Shown here in pieces: positions 51,564-62,363 of a DNA stretch of 64,000 bases (position 1 is the first letter of the stretch; every line of letters starts with the position of its first letter). Source of the stretch: Alteraurantiacibacter hainanensis (lineage in GTDB: Bacteria; Pseudomonadota; Alphaproteobacteria; Sphingomonadales; Sphingomonadaceae); NCBI RefSeq assembly GCF_036321025.1, contig NZ_JAZAPB010000002.1, positions 1,054,001 to 1,118,000 on the forward strand. Reading direction: 5' to 3'. The notes beneath the pieces were generated by a model, which was not told the DNA's origin, made no database searches, and saw nothing but the letters and a program-made list of their open reading frames with translations. Both the position numbers and the translations under genes were made by a program.

Positions 51564-52378
51564 CGTTGCGGTATCCTGTGCAGTCCGAGGGCAAGGCCGA
51601 AGCCGAGAATGGGCGCCGCGCCATAGCCGATCAGCGGGGCGGGATAGCTCGACATCAGCGCGAGCAGCGCAAAGCCGAACAGGAGCCCCGCAAGGGTAAA
51701 GCGCTTCGTACGGTCGAAGGGTATCGAAAACAGCACCAGGGCGAAAGCGGCGGCCAGCGCCAATCCCAAGGCGATGGCGAGGGCGGGGTTGATCGCGGCT
51801 GCGTCCACCAGCACCCTTTCCACGAACGGCTGTGCCGGCAGTTCACCGCGAACCGCCATCACCAGCGAGGCGAAGAAGCCGATCACGGCGACGATGCCGA
51901 CCTTCCAGTCCCTGGTTACGTGGTGAAGCCCGACAGCGGCGAAGGTGAGGGCAAAGCCGGTGGCGGCATCGGGCTGCAGGTAGGCGATCACCAGGGCGGC
52001 GAGCAGGGTCGGAGCGCCCAGGGTGCGGTGACGCGCCGCCAGCATGCACAGGGCGGGCGTGACCAGCATCCCGGTGTGCAAGGTGAGCGGACCGAGGGGG
52101 AACCAGCGCCGCACCACCTCTCCTGTCACGGACGGGACTTGTGGGCTGACCGCCAGCGGTGCCAGCAGCACCAGCAGCAGGGTGCCTGTCAGAAGGTGAC
52201 GGCTGGTGGACGTGTGCGGCCCGCGCCCGCCGACGATCCACAGGCAGGCGAGGGCCAGCGCCGCGCAGTTCGTGATTGCATAGCGGGACGGGGCCCCGGC
52301 CAGCAACATGTACAGCGAACCTGCCAGCACCGGGATCGCCAGCGCCAGCAGCGCGGGTAGGCGATCCCTGATCACCAC
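51560..52378 (-). CDS. Polytopic membrane protein of unknown function
   Basis: The 272-residue protein is largely hydrophobic with about eight to nine predicted helices (for example LLALAIPVLAGSLYMLLAG, LLTGTLLLVLLAPLAV, ALAIALGLALAAAFALVLF). A conserved-looking QPDAATGFALTFAAVGL in the middle and WFPLGPLTLHTGMLVTPALC are the only notable motifs. I cannot name a family. It begins one base after the lpdA stop and overlaps the VOC gene. Confidence 0.65.
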   Translation of the reverse strand: MVIRDRLPALLALAIPVLAGSLYMLLAGAPSRYAITNCAALALACLWIVGGRGPHTSTSRHLLTGTLLLVLLAPLAVSPQVPSVTGEVVRRWFPLGPLTLHTGMLVTPALCMLAARHRTLGAPTLLAALVIAYLQPDAATGFALTFAAVGLHHVTRDWKVGIVAVIGFFASLVMAVRGELPAQPFVERVLVDAAAINPALAIALGLALAAAFALVLFSIPFDRTKRFTLAGLLFGFALLALMSSYPAPLIGYGAAPILGFGLALGLHRIPQR

Positions 52379-52379
52379 C

Positions 52380-53782
<1,403 letters not shown>

Positions 53783-53786
<4 letters not shown>

Positions 53787-54583
53787 GAATTACCTTCCTT
53801 TTGCGCGGGCGGTTTGCGCAGATGCCAATAGAAGCCCACGGTCACATACTTTTCCAGCGCCGGTATCACGGCCAGCGCCAGCATCGATTGGGAAACGAAC
53901 GATCGCCAGCGAGAGCGCCCGATGTTGCGCCTTGCCGACAGGACCTCGACATCCTGCGCGGCGAGCGCGGCCCGGAAACGGTCCGGCGTCGCGCGGTTGA
54001 AGCCGGCCTGTTGCAGGGTCTCGTATCGCAGGCCGACATGTCTGGCCAGATCATCAAGCACGAAATCATCGCCTCGCAGCAGGTGCATCCAGGGCAGGCG
54101 CGTTCGCGGATAGTGGTGGTGGCCATAGGGCGAATACCACAGCGGGCTGAACCCGATGAACAGTTCGCCACCCGGGCGGCAGGCCGCAACCAGCGCGGAT
54201 AGCGAGCCCTCGATATCCTCGACGTGTTCCATGGTGTTGGTCGACATGACGACATCCACGGGGTCGATTTCCAGGTCGCGAATGTCGCCGCAAAGGATCT
54301 GCGCACGGTCGCCCCAGCTGCGCGAGAGCTTCTCGCTGCCGAAGGACGTGGTGACAGGATTGGTGTCGACGCCGATTGCGCGCGCGGCCTCTTCCTGCAT
54401 GGCGCGGTGGACGGAGCCTCCGCGATTGCAGCCGAAATCCAGCAAGGTCTTGTCGCGCAGGTCGGGCGCGCCACCGAAGCGCCGCCAGAAGTCGTCCCAG
54501 CGATGGGCTGCCTGATTGGCAAAAGTCAGCTCCCCTTTGAGATCCTGTGCATCGGCTTGCATCAAGGCTCGATCGGCATCCAC
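53783..54583 (-). CDS. Class I SAM-dependent methyltransferase
   Basis: The 266-residue protein has a Rossmann SAM-binding pattern: KTLLDFGCNRGGSVHRAMQE (motif I), AIGVDTNP (acidic end of beta 2) and VDVVMSTNTMEHVEDIEGSL with the methyltransferase-11 EHV motif. The C-terminal part is basic with an aromatic end. The substrate is unknown. Its end overlaps the lpdA start by four bases, within the TCA series. Confidence 0.85.
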
Positions 54584-54685
54584 ATCGGATTTTTGATCGC
54601 TTCCGCCATAATCTTCAATCCGGCGATTGCCGCGACACGTCCGCCGGAATCGTCACCGATAATCCGTACGTCGTTGTCGCGGTTC

Positions 54686-55018
54686 TCAGCCACCGGCTTC
54701 CTCCGCCGGAATCGACTCGATGGTCTCGAGATCGGGGTCCGTAGAGGCCGCGCAATCGTTCACGATGGAGGTGACGCGTTCCCTGCTGATGTCATCGAGC
54801 GTGAGATCGGGATCTTCGATGTAGGTGTCGGCCACGCATTCGCAGACCTGGCTTATCCGAGGGGCCGCGATGCTCGCATTCTCGGCGACCTGCTGGCACT
54901 GCGCCGTTACGGCATTCCGCAATTCGCCTTCCAGCGCATCGCCCGCGATGTCCGACGCAGCGTCGCATCCGCTCAGCGAGACGGTGCCCAGAACCAGCAA
55001 GACGATGGGTAGTTTCAT
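54686..55018 (-). CDS. Small putative lipoprotein
   Basis: The 110-residue protein has a lipoprotein signal (MKLPIVLLVLGTVSLSGC with lipobox LSGC). The mature part has four more cysteines (TAQCQQVAEN, VCECVADTY, NDCAAST), suggesting disulfides. An acidic tail follows. ATG 55018 places the signal correctly; 55033 is in frame. It starts 11 bases after the sucB stop. Confidence 0.7.
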   Translation of the reverse strand: MKLPIVLLVLGTVSLSGCDAASDIAGDALEGELRNAVTAQCQQVAENASIAAPRISQVCECVADTYIEDPDLTLDDISRERVTSIVNDCAASTDPDLETIESIPAEEAGG

Positions 55019-55029
55019 ATGCGAAGCCC

Positions 55030-56298
55030 TCACAGGTCGATCAGCATCCGCATCGGATCCTCGATCGCTTCCTTCATGATCTTCAGCGCGGTCACAGCTT
55101 CGCGCCCGTCGATGATGCGGTGATCGTAGGACAGGGCGAGATACATCATCGGGCGGATCACGACTTCACCGTTCACGGCCACCGGACGGTCCTCGATGCG
55201 GTGGAGGCCAAGCACGGCGCTTTGCGGCGGGTTGATGATCGGCGTGCTCATCAGCGAACCGAACACGCCGCCGTTGGAGATGGTGAAAGTGCCGCCGCGC
55301 ATGTCTTCCATGGTCAGCTGGCCTTCCTTGGCGCGCTTGCCATAGTCGGCGATGGCGAGCTCGATCTCGGCAAAGCTCATCTGGTCGATGGAGCGCACCA
55401 CGGGCACCACCAGCCCGTTGGGCGCGGAGACGGCCACCGACAGGTCGACGTAGTCGTAGTAGACGATCTCGTCCCCGTCGATCTGCGCGTTGACGGCGGG
55501 CACGTCCTTCAGCGCCAGGGCAGCGGCCTTGGCGAAGAACGACATGAAGCCCAGCTTGATGCCGTGCTTCTTGGCGAACAGGTCCTTGTAGGCCTCGCGC
55601 GCCTCGATCACGGCGGTCATGTCGCAATCGTTGAAGGTGGTGAGCAGCGCCGCTTCTTCCTGCGCGCCCTTCAGCCGCCTGGCGATGGTCTGGCGCATGC
55701 GCGTCATCTTGACGCGTTCCTCGCGGCGCTCGCCCTTGGCGGAGGGGGCGGGAGCGGGCGAGGGCGACGGGGAGGGCGTGGGCGCAGGCGCGGCGTCACC
55801 CGAGCCCTTGGCCTTGGCGGCGGCCAGCACGTCTTCCTTGGTCAGGCGGCCGTCCTTGCCGGAGCCCTTGATGGTTGTGGGATCGACACCGTGTTCCAGC
55901 ACCGCGCGGCGTACGGCGGGCGACATGGTCGGCGCATCGCCCCCGGCAGAGCCACCCTTGCCGCCATCGTCGTCGGGCAGCTTTTCCATTTCCTTGGCGC
56001 TTTCCTTGTCCGCGCTGTCGTCGGACTTGGCAGCGGCCGGCTTTGAAGCCTTGCCCTCGGCGCCTTCCTCCACGCGCGCGATCACGGCGCCCACTTCCAC
56101 GGTCTCGCCCAGTTCGACGGTGAACTCGCTCAGCACGCCCGCAACGGGCGAGGGCACTTCCACGGCTACCTTGTCGGTTTCCAGGCTGGCGATGGGCTCA
56201 TCGGCCTCCACCGCGTCGCCGGGTTGCTTCAGCCATTCGCCGACAGTGGCCTCGGTGACCGATTCACCAAGCGTGGGGACTTTAACTTCGGTTACCAT
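55030..56298 (-). CDS. sucB: Dihydrolipoyllysine-residue succinyltransferase (E2 of OGDH)
   Basis: The 422-residue E2 has one lipoyl domain (SLETDKVAVEVPSPVAGVLS, lipoyl Lys in TDKVAVE), an Ala/Pro linker, an E3-binding domain (MSPAVRRAVLEHGVDPTTIK), a second Pro/Ala/Ser linker (PTPSPSPSPAPAPSAKG) and the catalytic domain ending YDHRIIDGREAVTALKIMKE with the catalytic His and Asp. It transfers succinyl groups to CoA. It follows sucA by 31 bases. Confidence 0.96.
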   Translation of the reverse strand: MVTEVKVPTLGESVTEATVGEWLKQPGDAVEADEPIASLETDKVAVEVPSPVAGVLSEFTVELGETVEVGAVIARVEEGAEGKASKPAAAKSDDSADKESAKEMEKLPDDDGGKGGSAGGDAPTMSPAVRRAVLEHGVDPTTIKGSGKDGRLTKEDVLAAAKAKGSGDAAPAPTPSPSPSPAPAPSAKGERREERVKMTRMRQTIARRLKGAQEEAALLTTFNDCDMTAVIEAREAYKDLFAKKHGIKLGFMSFFAKAAALALKDVPAVNAQIDGDEIVYYDYVDLSVAVSAPNGLVVPVVRSIDQMSFAEIELAIADYGKRAKEGQLTMEDMRGGTFTISNGGVFGSLMSTPIINPPQSAVLGLHRIEDRPVAVNGEVVIRPMMYLALSYDHRIIDGREAVTALKIMKEAIEDPMRMLIDL

Positions 56299-56329
56299 GA
56301 CTTAGCGTTCCTTGCCTGTCGGGTCTGAC

Positions 56330-59167
56330 TTACTTGGTGTTGCGCGTCTTGCGCTGGGCGGCGGTGTTTCCGCGTTCGGAGAGGCCCAGCGCGACCGACA
56401 CCAGCGCTTCCTGCTGTGCCTGGTGGCGCCTGGCGAAACCGGTGGCGGGAGACGCAGCCTCCTCGCGGCCGGCATAGCGCGGGCGCATGCCGTCGTGCCC
56501 GGCGGCAGTCAGCGCATCCTCGATGCGGTTCTGCACGAAGAACCACGCACCGTTGTTGTGCGGTTCCTCCTGGCACCAGACCACCTCTTCCAGGTTGGTC
56601 ATGCGCTTCATACGCACGGCCAGCGGCTCTCCGGGGAAGGGGTAGAGCTGCTCGATCCGCACGATGGAGACATCGTCGAGGCCTTCCTCGTCGCGCTTTT
56701 CCATCAGGTCGTAGGCCACCTTGCCGCTGCACAGCACCAGGCGACGCACCTTCGTATCGGCGATCTCGGTCTTGTCCGACATGATGCGCTGGAAATGATG
56801 GTCGCCCTGGAAGCGGAAAGCGTCGCTCTTCGCCTTGGGATGGCGCAGCAGGCTCTTCGGGCTCATGATGATCAGCGGCTTGCGGAACGGACGCAGCATC
56901 TGGCGGCGCAGCACGTGGAAGTAGTTGGCCGGGCTGGTGATGTTGCAGACCTGGATGTTGTCGTTCGCGCACAGCTGCAGGAAACGTTCGAGACGGGCGG
57001 AGGAGTGTTCCGGGCCCTGTCCCTCGTATCCGTGCGGCAGCAGCATCACGAGGCCGTTGGCACGCTGCCATTTCACCTCGCCCGCGGCGATGAACTGGTC
57101 GATCATCACCTGCGCGCCGTTGGCGAAATCGCCGAACTGCGCTTCCCACAGAACCAGCGTCTTGGGATCGGCCAGGGCAAAGCCGTATTCGAAGCCGAGC
57201 ACGCCGAATTCACTGAGGGTGGAATCGTACACCTCGAACTTGCCGTGCGGCAGCGTGGCGAGCGGGATGTACTTGTCTTCCGTCTTCTGGTCGACCCAGA
57301 TGGCATGGCGCTGGCTGAAGGTGCCGCGCCCGGAATCCTGGCCGGACAGGCGCACGCCGAAGCCTTCGGTCACGAGGCTGCCGAACGCCAGCGCTTCCGC
57401 CGTCGCCCAGTCGAAGCCCTCGCCGGTCTTGAACATCTCGCGCTTGGCATCGAGCACGCGGCCCAGCGTCTTGTGGATCTCGTGATCGTCGGGGACCGTG
57501 GTCAGCGTGCGGCCCAGCGAGTTGAACAGCTTTTCCTCGATCGCGGTATGCACGTTGCGGCGCGCGGTTTCCGGGTCGGCCGGCTTGTGCAGACCGCTCC
57601 AGCGACCGGCGAACCAGTCGATCTCGTTGGGCTTGTAGCTCTTGGCGGCCTCGAATTCCTCGTCGAGATGGGCGATGAACTCGCTGCGCATGTCGGGCGC
57701 GGTGCCTTCTTCCAGCACGTTCTCGCTCTTGAGACGCTCGGAATAGATTTCCGAAACGCGCGGATGTCTCTTGATCGCGTCGTACATCAGCGGCTGGGTG
57801 AACTTGGGCTCGTCGCCCTCGTTGTGGCCGAACCGGCGATAGCACCACATGTCGATCACGATATCGCGCTTGAAGCGCTGCCGGTACTCGATGGCCAGCT
57901 TGCAGGCGAAAGTCACCGCCTCCGGATCGTCGCCGTTCACGTGCAGGATCGGCGCCTGAACGCCCTTCGCCACGTCGGACGGGTAGGGCGAACTGCGCGC
58001 GAACTTCGGGCTGGTGGTGAAGCCGATCTGGTTGTTGATCACGAAGTGGATGCAGCCGCCGGTGGAATAGCCGCGAACGCCGGAAAGGCCGAAGCATTCC
58101 CACACCACGCCCTGGCCCGCGAAGGCCGCGTCGCCGTGGATCAGCACGGGCAGGACCTGCTCGTGATCGTCCAGGTCGTCGCGGAAGGCTTGTTGCGCGC
58201 GGGTCTTGCCCAGAACAACCGGGTCCACCGCCTCGAGGTGGGAGGGGTTGGGCACCAGGCTCATGTGCACCTTGATACCGTCGAACTCGCGGTCCGTGCT
58301 GGTGCCGAGGTGATACTTCACGTCGCCCGATCCGCCGACGTCGTCGGGGTTGGCGCTGCCGCCGGAGAATTCGTGGAAGATCACGTGGTAGGGCTTTGCC
58401 ATCACGTTGGCGAGCACGTTCAGCCGGCCGCGGTGGGCCATGCCGTAGATGATCTCGCGAACGCCCAGGGAGCCGCCGTACTTGATGACGGCTTCCAGCG
58501 CCGGGATCATGGCTTCGCCGCCGTCGAGACCGAACCGCTTGGTGCCGACGTACTTCTTGGCGAGGTACTTCTCGTATTCCTCGCCGCGAATCACCGCCTT
58601 CAGGATCGCCCGCTTGCCTTCGGGCGTGAACTGGATGGTGTCTTCCGGGCTCTCGAACTTGTCCTGCAGGAACCGCCGTTCCTCGGTATCGGCGATGTGC
58701 ATGTATTCCAGGCCCACGTGCCCGCAATAGGTGTTGCGCAGCGCCTCGTAGAGCGTGCCGACCCGCACCCAGTCGAAGCCGAAGGCCCCGCCGACGTAGA
58801 CTTCCTTGTCTTCCTGCCCCTCGAAACCGTGCCAGGCCAGCGTCAGTTCTTCGGGATTGTCGCGGTGCGAGATGCCCAGCGGATCGAGATCTGCGCCCAG
58901 GTGGCCGCGCACGCGATAGAGCCGGATCAGCATCATCGCCTGGATGGAATCGCGCGCCGCCGCCTCGATACTGGCGGTATCGGTGGGCTTGCCAGCCCTG
59001 GCGGCTGCATCCTTCACCACGGCGACCATGTCGGTCGGGTCCATGGCCTGCGCCCAGTCGCCAGCGCTGTCGGCCAGGGGCCAGCGCGGGTTGCCCCACG
59101 ACGGCCCCGGCTGCGCGCCTTCCTGCGACGGCAGTTCGGGAAGGAAATTGTCCGGCTCTTTACCCAT
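56330..59167 (-). CDS. sucA: 2-oxoglutarate dehydrogenase E1 component
   Basis: The 945-residue thiamine diphosphate enzyme decarboxylates 2-oxoglutarate. It has RVRGHLGADLDPLG at the N-terminus, the TPP segment GDAAFAGQGVVWECFGLSGV with NNQIGFTT, GAQVMIDQFIAAGEVKW and a C-terminal VWCQEEPHNNGAWFF. AAGGAG with six-base spacing supports ATG 59167 (MGKEPDNFLPELPSQEG) over 59188. Placed after sucD by 34 bases. Confidence 0.96.
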   Translation of the reverse strand: MGKEPDNFLPELPSQEGAQPGPSWGNPRWPLADSAGDWAQAMDPTDMVAVVKDAAARAGKPTDTASIEAAARDSIQAMMLIRLYRVRGHLGADLDPLGISHRDNPEELTLAWHGFEGQEDKEVYVGGAFGFDWVRVGTLYEALRNTYCGHVGLEYMHIADTEERRFLQDKFESPEDTIQFTPEGKRAILKAVIRGEEYEKYLAKKYVGTKRFGLDGGEAMIPALEAVIKYGGSLGVREIIYGMAHRGRLNVLANVMAKPYHVIFHEFSGGSANPDDVGGSGDVKYHLGTSTDREFDGIKVHMSLVPNPSHLEAVDPVVLGKTRAQQAFRDDLDDHEQVLPVLIHGDAAFAGQGVVWECFGLSGVRGYSTGGCIHFVINNQIGFTTSPKFARSSPYPSDVAKGVQAPILHVNGDDPEAVTFACKLAIEYRQRFKRDIVIDMWCYRRFGHNEGDEPKFTQPLMYDAIKRHPRVSEIYSERLKSENVLEEGTAPDMRSEFIAHLDEEFEAAKSYKPNEIDWFAGRWSGLHKPADPETARRNVHTAIEEKLFNSLGRTLTTVPDDHEIHKTLGRVLDAKREMFKTGEGFDWATAEALAFGSLVTEGFGVRLSGQDSGRGTFSQRHAIWVDQKTEDKYIPLATLPHGKFEVYDSTLSEFGVLGFEYGFALADPKTLVLWEAQFGDFANGAQVMIDQFIAAGEVKWQRANGLVMLLPHGYEGQGPEHSSARLERFLQLCANDNIQVCNITSPANYFHVLRRQMLRPFRKPLIIMSPKSLLRHPKAKSDAFRFQGDHHFQRIMSDKTEIADTKVRRLVLCSGKVAYDLMEKRDEEGLDDVSIVRIEQLYPFPGEPLAVRMKRMTNLEEVVWCQEEPHNNGAWFFVQNRIEDALTAAGHDGMRPRYAGREEAASPATGFARRHQAQQEALVSVALGLSERGNTAAQRKTRNTK

Positions 59168-59201
59168 CGGTCTCTCCTTGAGACTCAATGAAGGCTGGCG
59201 G

Positions 59202-60092
59202 TCAGGCCAGTTCCTTCAGCAATGCATCCAGCGTGGTGCCCAGCTCGCTGGGGCTGGGAGAGACGCGGATGCCCGCATCTTCCATCGCGGCGATCTTGTC
59301 GTCCGCGCCGCCCTTGCCGCCCGACACGATGGCGCCCGCGTGGCCCATGCGGCGGCCCGGAGGGGCGGTGCGACCGGCGATGAAGCCGACCATAGGCTTG
59401 CGGCGGCCCTTGGCGGCTTCCTGCTTGATGAACTCGGCCGCTTCTTCCTCGGCGCTGCCGCCGATCTCGCCGATCATGATGATCGACTTGGTGGCGTCGT
59501 CGTCCAGGAACAGGTCGAGCACGTCGATAAAGTTGGTGCCGTTCACGGGATCGCCGCCGATGCCGACAGCGGTCGTCTGGCCCAGGCCCACCTGCGTGGT
59601 CTGGTGCACGGCCTCGTAGGTGAGCGTGCCCGAGCGGCTGACGACGCCCACGCTGCCCTTCTTGAAGATGGAGCCGGGCATGATGCCGATCTTGCACTCT
59701 TCGGGCGTCAGCACGCCGGGGCAGTTCGGGCCGATCAGGCGGGACTTGGAGCCGGTCAGCGCGCGCTTCACCGTGATCATGTCCATCACCGGAATACCCT
59801 CGGTAATGGCGACGATCAGCTCGACCTCGGCCTCGATCGCTTCAAGGATCGCGTCGCCCGCGAAGGGCGGCGGCACGTAGATCACCGATGCGGTGGCGCC
59901 GGTGGCTTCCCTGGCTTCGCGCACGGTGTTGAAGTTGGGCAGGCCGATATGCGTCGTGCCGCCTTTGCCCGGCGTGACGCCCGCCACCATCTGCGTGCCG
60001 TAGTCCAGCGCCTGCTGGGTGTGGAACGTGCCGGTGTCACCCGTCATGCCCTGGGTGATGACCTTGGTGTTCTTGTCTACGAGGATGGACAT
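59202..60092 (-). CDS. sucD: Succinate-CoA ligase alpha subunit
   Basis: The 296-residue subunit starts MSILVDKNTKVITQGMTGDT and contains the CoA-binding Rossmann part, ELIVAITEGIPVMDMITVKR, RLIGPNCPGVLTPEECKIGI and the phosphohistidine loop RRMGHAGAIVSGGKGGADDK. It works with SucC, but no sucC gene is next to it or anywhere in the window. Confidence 0.96.
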   Translation of the reverse strand: MSILVDKNTKVITQGMTGDTGTFHTQQALDYGTQMVAGVTPGKGGTTHIGLPNFNTVREAREATGATASVIYVPPPFAGDAILEAIEAEVELIVAITEGIPVMDMITVKRALTGSKSRLIGPNCPGVLTPEECKIGIMPGSIFKKGSVGVVSRSGTLTYEAVHQTTQVGLGQTTAVGIGGDPVNGTNFIDVLDLFLDDDATKSIIMIGEIGGSAEEEAAEFIKQEAAKGRRKPMVGFIAGRTAPPGRRMGHAGAIVSGGKGGADDKIAAMEDAGIRVSPSPSELGTTLDALLKELA

Positions 60093-60138
60093 TCAAACTG
60101 CTCCATTCAAACTGCGCGGCAGGGCGCGCATGATAAGT

Positions 60139-60699
60139 TTATCGGCGACGGGAAATCGCGACGCGGTGACGATCCCGAATACGTTCTGGAATGCGCGCGA
60201 CTTGCAGGGCTAGGTACTCGCCGCGCAATTCGCGCCCCGACACAACATACGAATAGTCCTCGGGATAGAGGTCGAAATATTCTCCGTTCGGGCATTCTTG
60301 ATGGAATTCCCCATCACAACGTCCGATTTGCGCGCCTTCGGTCGTCAGGTTGATGCGTACGAAGAGCTCTGCGGCCTGAATCGAGAGGTTTTCCCCGATG
60401 ACCGCGCAACCACTGGAGTAATCGTTACCCTTGGGCCTTGCGTGTTCGAAGAGGACCAGGAAGAGCTTCCCGGTGTCGCCGACGCTGTAGGCGACGACTT
60501 CATCTTCCATGCGCCAATACCAATTGCGGATCGCCGGCGGCAGATCACCATAATCTACTGGGATTGCCTCACCCCGCTCAAACCTCGCCTCGCCGTCGAC
60601 GCAGGCGTCCCAGAAAATCTCATGGGCTCTGGCTTCGTCGACAGCGGGCGCAGACGTAGTCGCTGCAAGAAGGAAGAGAGGGGCGGCGAAAGCGATCAC
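60139..60699 (-). CDS. Secreted protein of unknown function inside the TCA series
   Basis: The 186-residue protein has a signal peptide (MIAFAAPLFLLAATTSAPAV) and a body with four cysteines (WDACVDGEARF, SGCAVIGEN, GRCDGEFHQECPNGE). The region is less GC-rich than its neighbours. The ATG overlaps the mdh stop by four bases and sucD starts 46 bases after its end. It has no link to the TCA cycle by sequence and may have been inserted. Confidence 0.65.
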   Translation of the reverse strand: MIAFAAPLFLLAATTSAPAVDEARAHEIFWDACVDGEARFERGEAIPVDYGDLPPAIRNWYWRMEDEVVAYSVGDTGKLFLVLFEHARPKGNDYSSGCAVIGENLSIQAAELFVRINLTTEGAQIGRCDGEFHQECPNGEYFDLYPEDYSYVVSGRELRGEYLALQVARIPERIRDRHRVAISRRR

Positions 60700-61658
60700 T
60701 TCAGGCTGCCGTCCAGGCCCTTGCAGGCCTCGAGCAGTTCCTTGACCGCGTCGATGCTGACCTGGAGGTTGTTCTTTTCCTCGTCGCTGAGGTCGATTTC
60801 CACCACGCCCTCGATGCCGTCGGCACCGATCACGGCAGGCACGCCAACGTAGAGGCCGTCAACGCCGTATTCGCCGGTGAGGTGCGCGGCGCAGGGCAGG
60901 ATGCGCTTCTGGTCGCCGAGATAGGCCTCGGCCATCGAAATCGCGCTGGTGGCGGGGGCATAGTAGGCCGAGCCGTTGCCGAGCAGGCCCACGATCTCGC
61001 CGCCGCCCTTGCGGGTGCGATCCACGATCTCGTCGATGCGGCTTTCCGATACGCCCTTGATCTTGGCGAAGTCGTTCACCGGGATGCCGTTGATGGTGGT
61101 GTAGCTGGTGACGGGCACCATGGTGTCGCCGTGGCCGCCCAGCACGAAGGCGTTCACGTCCTTCACCGAGACGTCGAATTCCCAGGCGAGGAAGGTGGCG
61201 AAGCGCGCGGAATCGAGCACGCCTGCCATGCCGACCACCTTGTTGTGCGGAAGGCCGGAGAATTCACGCAGCGCCCAGACCATCGCATCCAGCGGGTTGG
61301 TGATGCAGATCACGAAGGCTTCGGGGCAGTTGGCCTTGATGCCTTCGCCCACGGCCTTCATCACCTTCAGGTTGATGCCGAGAAGATCATCACGACTCAT
61401 GCCGGGCTTGCGCGGCACGCCGGCGGTGACGATCACGACGTCGGCGCCGGCAATGTCGGCATAGTCGTTGGTGCCGGTGATCTTCGCGTCGAAACCCTCG
61501 ATGGGGCCGCACTGCGACAGGTCCAGCGCCTTGCCCTGCGGCATGCCTTCGGCGATGTCGAACAGGACGATGTCGCCCATTTCCTTCTTCGCCGCCAGAT
61601 GGGCGAGGGTGCCGCCGATCATGCCGGAGCCGATGAGAGCGATCTTCTTGCGAGCCAT
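60696..61658 (-). CDS. mdh: Malate dehydrogenase (LDH-like type)
   Basis: The 320-residue NAD-dependent enzyme has ARKKIALIGSGMIGGTLAHL, DLSQCGPIEGFDAKITGTND, the catalytic loop AGVPRKPGMSRDDLLGIN (Arg pair), CITNPLDAMVWALREFSGLP, and the active-site His in FVLGGHGDTMVPVTSYT. It belongs to the tetrameric LDH-like malate dehydrogenases of alphaproteobacteria. ATG 61658 aligns with family starts; 61730 is not needed. It is first in the TCA series. Confidence 0.96.
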   Translation of the reverse strand: MARKKIALIGSGMIGGTLAHLAAKKEMGDIVLFDIAEGMPQGKALDLSQCGPIEGFDAKITGTNDYADIAGADVVIVTAGVPRKPGMSRDDLLGINLKVMKAVGEGIKANCPEAFVICITNPLDAMVWALREFSGLPHNKVVGMAGVLDSARFATFLAWEFDVSVKDVNAFVLGGHGDTMVPVTSYTTINGIPVNDFAKIKGVSESRIDEIVDRTRKGGGEIVGLLGNGSAYYAPATSAISMAEAYLGDQKRILPCAAHLTGEYGVDGLYVGVPAVIGADGIEGVVEIDLSDEEKNNLQVSIDAVKELLEACKGLDGSLK

Positions 61659-61927
61659 TGAGCCTCTATCCTTTTCGGGCGCGTCAGCGTGCCGGGGGTG
61701 ACGGCCCAGCGCCCACGCAGGACTCGCCACCCGGAATCGATGCGGTCGCCCTAGGGGGCAGGGGAGGCCAATGCAACAGTCAATTCAAGTGTTTGTTGCA
61801 AACAGTTTGCAATAGCAATAAGGCCGTCCGACCATTCCAAACACTGACGCAGGCAGGCGTCATTGGTTCCCCGGCCACGCGCCGGAAAACAAAAGGACTT
61901 GCGATTGGTCTGGTGGGGTCGAGGCGA
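61659..61927. other. 269-bp region upstream of mdh
   Basis: It lies upstream of mdh and downstream of the small conserved gene ending at 61928; both are read leftward. It holds a perfect palindrome at 61796-61812 and a pyrimidine/purine-poor AT-richer stretch around 61780-61830 that probably contains the promoter of the mdh series. No gene is visible. Confidence 0.5.
61796..61812. promoter_or_regulatory. Perfect palindrome TTGCAAAC-A-GTTTGCAA upstream of mdh
   Basis: ttgcaaac (61796-61803) and gtttgcaa (61805-61812) are exact complements around a single base, centred about 146 bases upstream of the mdh start codon. TTGCAAA half-sites are recognised by RamB/PccR-type (short-chain fatty acyl-CoA responsive) regulators in other actinobacteria and alphaproteobacteria. 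An operator for TCA control is a reasonable inference. Confidence 0.6.
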
Positions 61928-62179
61928 TCAGCCGCCGACCTTGGCGGGATCGGCGATCGTGTGCGCCATGCGCCGGTCCAGCGCACGGCAGATTTCCACC
62001 CACCATTCAAAGGTCTGACGGTCGCCCGCATCGGCGGCCGCCATGGCCTGCTGGCGCGCGTGATCGGCGGCGGCGAGGCCGTGCTGCGCGAAGTGACGCA
62101 GGGCCGCTTCGAGATGCGTGTTGCTGACTTTCTTGCCGCGATTGTCGTTGGCGGGACGCAGGTACAGACCGACTGCCAT
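61928..62179 (-). CDS. Small conserved protein (LRPANDN type)
   Basis: The 83-residue protein contains VGLYLRPANDNRGKKVSNTH, LEAALRHFAQHGLAAADHAR and WWVEICRALDRRMAHTIAD. I recognise this layout from small sphingomonad proteins annotated as hypothetical. It is helical, without signal peptide. ATG 62179 is preferred since the extra N-terminal residues from 62236 are Arg/Cys-rich and look untranslated. Confidence 0.6.
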   Translation of the reverse strand: MAVGLYLRPANDNRGKKVSNTHLEAALRHFAQHGLAAADHARQQAMAAADAGDRQTFEWWVEICRALDRRMAHTIADPAKVGG

Positions 62180-62363
62180 ACCCCGCGGCATCCGGCACTG
62201 GGCGCGGCATCGCGAGGCGGCGAAACGAATGGGCATGGGCGACTGATCCGGTTTTGCTCTTGGCCGCTTGCTGCGACGTCCACCGTTCTAGCGCCAGCCG
62301 GCTAAGCAAGAGTTGGAACAGATGGTTTCCGAATTGTTGTCGGCGCTTAAGGGGCGCGCCGGG

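Noticed and set aside
56312..59191. 959-residue open frame on the plus strand opposite sucA
   Set aside because: It is the antisense shadow of a well-supported gene in high-GC DNA; its protein is His/Arg/Gly/Ala-rich with no recognisable domain.
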